DNA of 64,000 nt from Clavulina sp. PMI_390 (taxonomy: Eukaryota > Basidiomycota > Agaricomycetes > Cantharellales > Hydnaceae), in the NCBI GenBank assembly GCA_015039315.1, contig WIDE01000061.1, forward strand, positions 78,693 through 142,692. The letters are read 5' to 3'. The translations under genes were made by a program, and so were the position numbers. Numbering within the stretch: the first letter of the stretch is position 1; each line of letters starts with the position of its first letter. Shown here piece by piece: positions 56,431-64,000 of this stretch. Under the pieces are notes generated by a model, which did no database searches, had not been told where the DNA came from, and saw nothing but the letters and a program-made list of their open reading frames with translations.

Positions 56431-58458
56431 ATGAGCGGAACTGAAAAGTCAGCTGCCAGCCAGACCATCACCACCACCACCACCGTCACAGCAGCGACGA
56501 CAACAGCGACCACCTCTAGTGCAGACAAACCCACTTCCCAGCACGTCCGCATGCGCTCCCAGTCCAGCATACTGCCTCGTATCTCGGAGCCTGCGTACAC
56601 GTCGCTTGCCGACAATAAATCGAGCACTCGAGAGCGCCTCATGAAATACCCCTGGAAGCGAATCGCCATCGGCGCTGGCGCAGTCTTCGTGCTCTACTGG
56701 CTCTTTGGGACGTCCACTTATCGCCCCTACTCTGGCGCAGGTGAGTTTTGTGCTATGTTAATCGGAAAATCTATATGCTTGGGTGGAGTGGTGGTACCCT
56801 GACACACTCTCGTCGTATATCTTTTCACTCTAGGTGGTGCCGTAGTAGACGATAGCACTGATTATGGTCGGCCAGCAAACCACGACTCTCCCTCATGGGG
56901 CAGCAAGCCTGCGCCACCGCACTACGGCGATGACCTCCCCGTCAAACAACCGCCCTCCTCTCCTTCCAATAATGACGAAAACATTCCTTCTTCATCCAAA
57001 AAGCACCCCACATCCCCCGAGACAGACCCTGATCGCTCGTCTACCACCTACTGCACCTCCCCATATTCATCCGCCTCGCCCCTTGTCCAATATGCCCTCA
57101 TGATCGACGCAGGCTCCCAAGGCTCGCGCATCCACGTCTACAAATTCAACAACTGCAAACCCTCCCTCCAGCTCGAATACGAAGTCTTTGTGCAGACACG
57201 CCCTGGTCTTTCCAAATACGCGGGCGATCCTCAGGCAGCCGCCGAGAGCCTCGACACCCTCATGGAGGAAGCTGTCAAGGTCGTCCCTCCCGCACTCGTC
57301 AAGTGCACTCCTGTAGCAGTGAAAGCAACTGCAGGACTCCGTCTCCTTGGAGATTCGCAAGCCACCGAGATCCTGGATGCTGTGCGCCACCGACTGAGCA
57401 CCAAGTACTCCTTCGAACTTCCCAATCTGTCAGCGGATGGCCTAGAAGACCGCGTGGCGATCATGGACGGCAAAGATGAGGGTGTCTATGCATGGATCAC
57501 ATCCAATTACCTTTTGGGAAGCGTTGGGCCCGCTGTCCCAGCTGGTTCCCAGTCATACGCCGTACTAGACTTGGGCGGAGCAAGCACCCAGATCGTGTTC
57601 GAGCCGACATTCGGTCCCCAAGCCAAGGACAAATTCGCAGAGGGTGAACACAAGTATGCGCTCAAGTTTGGAGGCAAGGACTTTACGCTCTACCAGCACT
57701 CGTACCTCGGGTATGGCCTGATGAAGGCTCGCCAGAGCGTGCATTCGCTCGTCGAGTACATGGGCGACCTCTCCGACGCGAACCACAACAAGCATCCCTC
57801 CGGTCCACGCGTACTTGCCAACCCATGCATTGCGCGAAGCACCTCGAGAGAAGTGAAGCTCTCCGTGGACACGCCTACCGAGCGCACGCTCACCATGTCT
57901 GGCCACGACGTCGCGTCCTTTGACTCGTGCCTCAAGCTCGTCTCGCTCGTCCTTGCCAAAGACTCGCTGTGCACCGTCAAGCCCTGCTCATTCGACGGGC
58001 AGTACCAGCCCTCCATCGTCGACACGTTCGAGCACGGCGGGATCCTTGCGCTCAGCTACTTCACAGACCGACTCCAGCCATTCGTGCGCGCAGGCCTCGT
58101 AGGCAAGTATGTCCGCGGAACAGGCAAGGGGCCCAACACCGACGCGAGCACGATGCAGATCAGGGAAATCGCATCACTTGCGGAAAAAGTGTGCCTTGGC
58201 CCTAAATCATGGAAGAAACACTTTGCGTCTGCGGCTGCGTCGTCGGAAGGAGCGCTGACGGCTGTTATGGAGGAGCTGGAGACGCGCCCTGAGACGTGCT
58301 TGGATATGACGTTCATGTATGCGCTGCTGAGACTCGGATACGAGTTTGGCGATGAGCGGACGGTGCGGCTCGAGAAGAAGTTGGGCGGCATTGAATTGGG
58401 CTGGGCCCTTGGTGCTGCGCTCGCGCTCGTAGATGGGCAACTCACCTGCAAGGCTTAG
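56431..58458 (+). CDS. GDA1: Golgi guanosine/uridine diphosphatase (GDA1/CD39 family)
   Basis: Two exons (56431-56740 and 56834-58458), 644 residues. A short cytosolic tail is followed by one membrane anchor (IAIGAGAVFVLYWLFG, about 78-95), a type II topology, then a Pro/Ser-rich stem. All apyrase conserved regions are present: ACR1 IDAGSQGSRIHVYKF, ACR2 VAVKATAGLR, ACR3 GKDEGVYAWITSNYLLG, ACR4 VLDLGGASTQIVFEP, and an ACR5-like HSYLGYGLMKAR. The enzyme hydrolyses GDP (and UDP) released by Golgi glycosyltransferases to the monophosphate. That drives antiport of nucleotide sugars and supports protein and lipid glycosylation. ATG at 56431 is the first in the frame. Two decayed copies of its 3' end lie downstream. 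Confidence 0.95.
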
Positions 58459-60329
58459 TGAGAGAGTAGAATTATTATCTATTACATCTGATCCGTTCAT
58501 TGTAGAGCTTGTTGTCTATCTAATTACTCCTATATTTTCATCGTTCGCTGCGCCTTTGCTCTCAGAACCTTCCTGATCAAGCCGTCCGAATCAGGTACAG
58601 CAAATCCTTCGAATTCGTTCCTTGGGCTTCTGATGCGTGGGAAATTGGCTGAACAACACACGACAACACTTCTTCTGGTTTGGCTCTTGCAGGCGGCTCA
58701 ATCACGCCCACGATCACTCTCACAGCCAAAACGGGGGGAAAATCATCGCATCAGCGAATTGTGGCGCCATGTAATTCTCCCATCGCTTCATTGCATGGCC
58801 GACCCGAAAACTACACCATTGGAGCGAAGTCATCTAATTGGCTGCAATCGACGTCGCCCCTGGCGTAACATAGCGGGTCGGCAAACTAATTACTATAAAT
58901 GGCGACATCCAACCTGGTGAATATGACACTCAATACTAGAGCGCATCATCCCTGCCGCGAATCTAGCTACCAGACCACTTCACCGTGGCTGACTAAGCAC
59001 ACGTGCCTGGGTATTGAGGCTCCGGGATTTACTTGAAAGTGCCATCTTACACCAGTAGTTCTTCCTGGCCTTAACTCTACAGCGAGTGCAAGCACTCAAC
59101 GCTGTGCAATTCGATTGATAGGTCAGTCATCTCGCTCCTGGGAGGGGGCGGTGTTGCTCTGATGCCGGCGGACCGTAATAGATCGACATCCTCGTTGTCA
59201 AGATGGCCCGAGCCAATTCCCGCTCGCTGCGATCGCCTACTCCGCTGGAAACCGATGTCTTGGCGATCTGGACCTCCGCCACCCCAGACGTCAAAAAAGG
59301 AGTGTGGAGGCTGCGTGGTTATTGAATAGTGGGCGAGAAATGCATCCCGGTAGAGGCCATCGGTTTCACATTGGCGCCTCCCCAAGCACATAATCACAAA
59401 CTTCTTGACTTTTTATACCATGACACTCCCCATTCCACTCTCCCCCTTAAGCCTCTCCCACCTCTTCAACGTGTCAACCGCTCGTGATGCCAAACCAAAA
59501 CCAAGTAAGCTACCTAGCCTTGCTGCGTGACGCCTGTCCAGTTTCTGATCGCAGATATCCTCGACTCTGCCTGGCCTGCGTAGCCCCAGGCAGGCGACCG
59601 TGTATATCTATGGCTTCCCAAAAAGGGATGGTTTATCGCCGCGGTCCTCGCTGTGCTTGTCCTGTCCTTTGCCAATATTATCCTGTATGGTCTCATCTTG
59701 ACAATGCTACCAGCTTTGCTGCGCTGACACAAGAATCCCTCTTTTTCCTGCATCAGGAAGTCGGATATGAGATAGGTTATGAGACTGCCGATGGGGTCCA
59801 CATACACGTCTTCGAGCCCAAGCACGTTCGCCCCGAGCTGAACCCAGACGAAGGCCCCGTCGACCCACCCGCACATTGAGAAGGTCGGCACTTGCGCACC
59901 CTCGGCCCTCGCAGTTTCGGGCAGGTGCCAGGATAAAAAATGGCGGCAGTGGCTCCAATATTTTCCATTTAGAGCAACTATCTTCCACTGCCCGCGTACC
60001 CCCTTCATATTAACTACTATCAGGCGATTTCCCTACTCATCTCCTCACATTTTAGAGCTGTGGGGAGGGGGGAATTTAATGCAATTTCTATTCTCAAACA
60101 TCCGCTCGACGTTGGACCGTTTTCTTAGTTGAATAGCCATGATTTTATTGGTATTGAGGCTAGCAAGATAAATTTCCGGATAGAATTTCCGCTTCGACGC
60201 CTCATGTTGTGCTGTGCTGTTAGATCAGAGACGTCCCTGATTGTGTCGAGGTGCTTCAATGATTCATCGCCCCTAGTTGCACAAACATGATCACCATATC
60301 AAACCGCGAAGGCTCGAGTTAACACAGTG
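58459..60329. other. Spacer of repeat unit 1, mostly non-coding
   Basis: Apart from the membrane-protein relic at 59487-59727, no gene is recognised. The 131-codon frame at 59484-59879 reads through the relic in a different frame and has no motif of its own. Confidence 0.45.
59487..59727 (+). pseudogene. Relic of a small single-pass membrane-protein gene, copy 1
   Basis: ATG CCA AAC CAA AAC CAA is followed by a 43-bp intron-like GTAAGC to TCCAG. The next exon starts FLIADILDSAWPA, hits TAG at 59581-59583, and then in the same frame continues QAGDRVYLWLPKKGWF and a strongly hydrophobic stretch (IAAVLAVLVLSFANIILYG) before TGA at 59725-59727. The second repeat unit has glutamine at the TAG position, so the stop is a lesion. 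No family was recognised. Confidence 0.4.
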
Positions 60330-60740
60330 AGCTGAATAGACCGGCTCCGGCCATTCGTCCGCACAGGCCTAGTCACTTTGTAACTTAGTCTAAGTAAGCG
60401 TGTGGGACATGCAAAGGGTCAAAGCCGACGCGAGCGCGATGCAGATCAGTGAAATCACATCGCTCGCGGAAAAGTTTGCATCTGGCCCTCGTCGTGGAAG
60501 ACACGTTTTATGTCTGGGACCGCGTCGTCGGACGGAACACTGACTGGTCTCCTAGAAGAGCTCGAGGTGTGCCCTGAGATGTGCTTAGATATGGCGTTCA
60601 TGTACGACTGTTGAGGCTCGGATACGATTTTGGCGATGAGCGGATCGCGAGGCTCGAGAAGAAGTTAGGCGGCATTGAATTGGGCCCGCCGCCCCGGCGC
60701 TGCACTCGTTCTAGTAGACGAGTAATCGAGCTGGAAGGCT
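60330..60740 (+). pseudogene. Decayed copy of GDA1 3' end, copy 1
   Basis: The DNA matches GDA1 from about 58070 to 58458, with the same ATGCAGATCAG core, GAGCTCGAGGTG, and GCGATGAGCGG...CTCGAGAAGAAGTT blocks. Frameshifts and stops interrupt the frame (for example the codon run ends at TGA near 60613), and all apyrase motifs are missing. It cannot encode an enzyme. Confidence 0.85.
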
Positions 60741-62926
60741 TAGCGGTTTTGGTCAGCATTCCGGTGGTCAGCGCGAGAGAGTGAGGTAGAAGAATTAATC
60801 TATTGCATTTGATTTGTTGTAGAGCTTGTCCATCTAATTTCTCCCAATTTCCCTTCGCCGTCGTGTAATGTTTCCCGGACCTTGCTCGCAGAAGCCCCTC
60901 AATCAAACAGCAAATCGTTCGTATTGGTTCGGTGGGCTTCTGAGATGTTGGAATTTGAAATTTTGGATTATTTGGTTGTTCAAGCTTGGTACCAAACATT
61001 GTTGTCGCGCCCAGTAATCTCAATCGCGCTCCGCCGAGCTGCGTCCACGGACACATCCGGGGCACGAGGAAAATCAATGCTTCTTGGAGTTTAGGCCATC
61101 AGCAGGCGTGTGATCCTCGTATGACTTCAGTGCGTGCCTGATCCGAAGAGTGCATCCTTCGACCAAAGTCATCCAACTGGCTGCGATCGACGCCCCCGGC
61201 GCACCACGGGGCTCCTGTAACTTCCCACAACATCCAGGCTAGATAGTGTGGCATTCAATCCTAGAGCGCGACACCATGAAATCTCCGCCGCGAGCCTAGC
61301 TACCAATGCACTTCATTGAAACTGTCGGCTTGGAATATCGATCGAGCTGCCAAAACGATTCAGAAATGAGAATATAGATAGAAGGTCTTTATAGCCCCAA
61401 TAGCACGGCGCATACAACCGCTCAACACTGTGCCCCTCTACCCAATGTTTGGCTGCATCCCTGCTTGGGATTGATTGATGTGCTGATGGTGGCAGCTCCT
61501 GATGGATTTTCTTCCTCGCTTGCGTTTCAAGATGACCCTAACCAATTATAGATCACTACGACTGCCGACTCCGCTTAAAATTGATGTCTTGTTGATCCCC
61601 GACCTCTGCCACCCCAGAACGATGCGTGGGAAAACGGGTGCAGAGGCTGCACCGTTATGGAGTAGTGGGTAAGAAAGCATCCATACGTCCTAACGGAGAT
61701 CAAAATTTTATCACACTGGCGCCTCCTTAGGCGCGTGGCCGCCGATTTAATACCGTCCCACTCCTCATCCCACTCTTCCCCTACAGTCTCTTCCACCTCT
61801 TCGAAGTGTCAATTGCTAGGGATGCCAGACCAAAACACGGTACGCTGCTCAGCCTAGTTATCAGGTAGCTGTCTCAGTTTCTGATCGAGGATTTCCTTGA
61901 CTATGCCTGGCCTGTGCAGTCCCAGACAGGCGACCGTGTATATCTACGGCTCCCAAAAAGGGGTGACTTATTGCTGTAATCTTCGCTGTGTTTGTTTTAT
62001 CCTCTGTCGATATTGTCCCTGTACGGGCTGTTCTCTACAACGCTACTAGCTCCGCTGCGCTGACACGGAAATCCTTGGGTACGAGATATGTTATCAGACT
62101 GTCCAAGGAGTCCACAAACATATCTTTGAGCCCAAGGACGTTCGCCCCGAGCCTGATCCAAACGAAGACCCCGCCGATCAGCCTGCCCATTGAGATGGGT
62201 CTGCACTTAGGCACCCTCGGCTCCAAAACTTTTCCCTTTCGAGCGACCGGCCTCCACTGCCCACGCGCCCCCTTCATATTAACTACTGTCAGGAGATTTC
62301 CCTACTCATCACCTCACATCTTAGAGCTGTCCGGGGGGGGGGGGTCAATGTAATTTCTATGTTCAAGCATATGCTTGACGTCGGTCCAGTTTCTTAGTAG
62401 AAGCGCCGTGGTTTATTGATATTCAGGCTTGGCTATATCAAGAGAAAATTTGAGATACAACTTCCACGTCGACACCTCAAATTGGGTTGTCCATTGAGTT
62501 GGATATGTCACATAGAGGTGCTTCTATTGATTCATTGCTTTTAGTTGCTTAGTTGCATGGATACGAACACCATTGGATGTGGTGGAAATTATGGGTAAGC
62601 TTGCCTGGCGGGTGTTCAAGACGTATGAAGAAAAGAATCTGAATTGAGAGTATATGACTTGGTAGGATTAGGGGGTGGTGTGGGCTCTTCCTTGTGACTG
62701 AGACGTACAGAACGACCCGGTAGGGAAGCTCCCGTGCGATATGCCTGAGGGAGGCTCCAAACCGTATCATCATGTAGCATAGTACAGGTTTGGATAGAGG
62801 GCCGAGCATCGGCTCCGAATAATCCTCCTCCTCCTCCTCCACATCGAGCCTGCTTGTCAATGACACCCCAATTGAGTTTTCATTCTCCCACAGTGAGTCA
62901 CAGGACACGTACATGATGACCTAAGC
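60741..62926. other. Spacer of repeat unit 2, mostly non-coding
   Basis: It corresponds to the spacer of unit 1 with added divergence. It contains the second membrane-protein relic and a G-homopolymer of about a dozen bases near 62335. The last 600 bp (about 62350-62926) have no clear counterpart checked in unit 1. Confidence 0.4.
61822..62063 (+). pseudogene. Relic of the small membrane-protein gene, copy 2
   Basis: Same layout as copy 1: ATG CCA GAC CAA AAC ACG, an intron-like GTACGC to TCTCAG, then FLIEDFLDYAWPVQSQTGDR without the TAG seen in copy 1. It then has one base fewer than copy 1 in the GGCTTCCC stretch (here GGCTCCC), shifting the frame, and TGG has become TGA. The lesions in the two copies are different, consistent with one ancestral gene decaying independently after duplication. 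Confidence 0.38.
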
Positions 62927-63365
62927 CGTCGACCATGGCCGCATCCTTGCGCTCAGCTATTTCACAGAGCAGTTCCAGCCACCCACACCAGCAGGCCCCG
63001 TAGGCAAGTATATGCGCGGGACAGGCAAGGAGTCAAACGCTGATATGAGCACGATGCAGATCAGAGGAATTGCATCCCTCGCGGAAAAAGTGTGCCTTGG
63101 CCCTACGTCGTGGAAGAAACACTCCACGTCTGCGCCGGCGGCTGCCTCGTTGGATGGAGCGCTCACGACTGTAATTGAGGAGCTCTAGACCCGTCCTAAG
63201 ACGTGCTTGGACATGACGTTCATGGACGCGGTGCTGAGACTCAGATACGAGTTTGGCGATGAGCGGACGGTGAGACTCGAGAAGAAGTTGGGCGGTATTG
63301 AATTGGGCTAGGCCTTGGTGCTGCGCTTGCGCTGGTAGATGGGCAACTCACCTGCAAGTATTAGC
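62927..63365 (+). pseudogene. Decayed copy of GDA1 3' end, copy 2
   Basis: Closer to GDA1 than copy 1. It matches from the segment equivalent to 58019 (GTCGAC ... ATCCTTGCGCTCAGCTA) through MSTMQIRGIASLAEKV, GPTSWKKH, and to GQLTCK. The frame is broken by TAG in the ELETRP region (63186) and TAG in GLG (63309). No apyrase conserved region is included. Confidence 0.88.
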
Positions 63366-63640
63366 TATTTGGGCCTGTACCAAGGTGGTCTGGTGGGCGC
63401 ACGAGAGCTAAACAGTAGAATTATTATCTATTATGTCTGTTCGTTGTAGAGTTTGTTATCTATCTAATTACCCCTAAATTTTCATCGTTCGTTGCGGATT
63501 TTTTTTTTCCCTTTCCTTTGCTTTCAGAAACTCCGCAATCAAGAATCAGGTACAGCGAATTGTTTTCCGGTCGGTTCAATTGTTACAAACTGACAAAGGA
63601 ATGTGTGGGAATTTGGGCGGTTGTTTGTATCCTGACAACA

Positions 63641-64000
63641 ACAACGTATGAGCATGTGGCATGTCGACACGAGCTTTTCAGCATGCTCATTCTCGCTCCG
63701 CCATGATTCTCTTGGAGAAGGATCTGGTACGATAGGAAAATCGGCGCATCCTTACCTTGGTTACGCGCCGGGTGGCTGGCGATCTTATGTCTTCGGTATA
63801 TCGCTGCCAGACTGATGCCAGGGCCGACGAGCACATCACGCATCCGGAACCGTCCCCTTCGATGAAACTTGACTGCGCCCATCAGTCCCCTAAGGCTTTT
63901 AAGCTCTCCAGTGAACTGCCACTCTATTCGGATATTAGAATGCACAATTCAGCACGCAAGTCTTGTCAACTCCTCAGCGCCAATCAAAGTACTCATTCTC
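63641..64000. other. Right edge, nothing recognised
   Basis: The final 360 bp hold no recognisable coding motif. A 120-codon minus-strand frame spans 63583-63945, but no family was identified; it could be the end of a gene lying beyond the window. Confidence 0.35.

Larger units (their letters stand above)
58060..63640. repeat. Tandem segmental repeat, three units of about 2.3-2.6 kb
   Basis: Unit 1 is the GDA1 3' end (from about 58060) plus about 1.9 kb downstream. Unit 2 starts near 60330 and unit 3 near 62927. Shared landmarks include GATGCAGATCAG at 58153, 60438 and 63055, the post-stop TAGAATTATTATCTATTA region (58467 and 63416), ATGCCARACCAAAAC at 59487 and 61822, and TTCATATTAACTACT at about 60005 and 62273. 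Units differ by many substitutions and small indels. The third unit extends to at least about 63570, with its end unclear. Confidence 0.8.

Noticed and set aside
57565..58500. Overlapping minus-strand frames across GDA1
   Set aside because: They mirror the GC-rich GDA1 coding sequence and have no recognisable domain.
59484..59879. 131-codon frame as an intact gene
   Set aside because: It reads a different frame from the conserved splice-bearing relic and is not preserved in the second repeat unit.
1..64000. CRISPR arrays, rRNA and tRNA genes, riboswitches
   Set aside because: No regularly spaced short repeats, no rRNA-like sequence and no convincing tRNA A and B boxes were noticed; a covariance-model scan was not possible, so tRNAs are not formally excluded.

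Overview
The window looks like nuclear DNA of an agaricomycete basidiomycete, possibly Rhizoctonia-like; the species is an inference. The support is dense short introns of about 45-75 bp, a DUF6533-type membrane protein, and large families of F-box/leucine-rich-like genes. All gene models are from reading splice sites and protein motifs by eye; nothing was searched in a database.

Layout. 0-7 kb: two F-box-like genes (the first cut by the window edge), a mitochondrial S-adenosylmethionine carrier, and a RING-H2 protein. 7.8-16.3 kb: the most notable part. A phenol-hydroxylase-type FAD monooxygenase is divergent from an 11-exon gene that fuses an isonitrile synthase (PvcA/DIT1 family) to an Fe(II)/2-oxoglutarate oxygenase (TauD/PvcB family). 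A secreted-type flavin monooxygenase is convergent with the fusion gene. 17-20 kb: a tandem F-box pair. 21-30 kb: an NmrA-like Rossmann protein, an alpha/beta-hydrolase, and a second flavin monooxygenase paralogous to the first. Together, 7.8-30.3 kb may be one secondary-metabolite region, interrupted by the F-box pair.

30-34.5 kb: a TPR gene whose first coding exon is split by an 828-bp hAT-like non-autonomous element with 11-bp terminal inverted repeats and an 8-bp target duplication. 35-38.3 kb: mitochondrial FAD glycerol-3-phosphate dehydrogenase (GUT2). 38.5-48.6 kb: an F-box array with intact genes, one copy carrying a nonsense codon, truncated relics, and a duplicated block holding the last exon of GUT2. 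A DUF6533-like membrane gene sits inside this array. 49-56 kb: a protein with LRAT/NlpC-P60-like His and Cys motifs, and a very large gene encoding a disordered region, coiled coil, F-box and WD40 repeats.

56.4-64 kb: Golgi nucleoside diphosphatase GDA1, followed by two decayed copies of its 3' end. These lie in a tandem repeat with a period of about 2.3-2.6 kb that also contains relics of a small membrane-protein gene. Two themes run through the window: a candidate isonitrile pathway, and repeated local duplication followed by decay.
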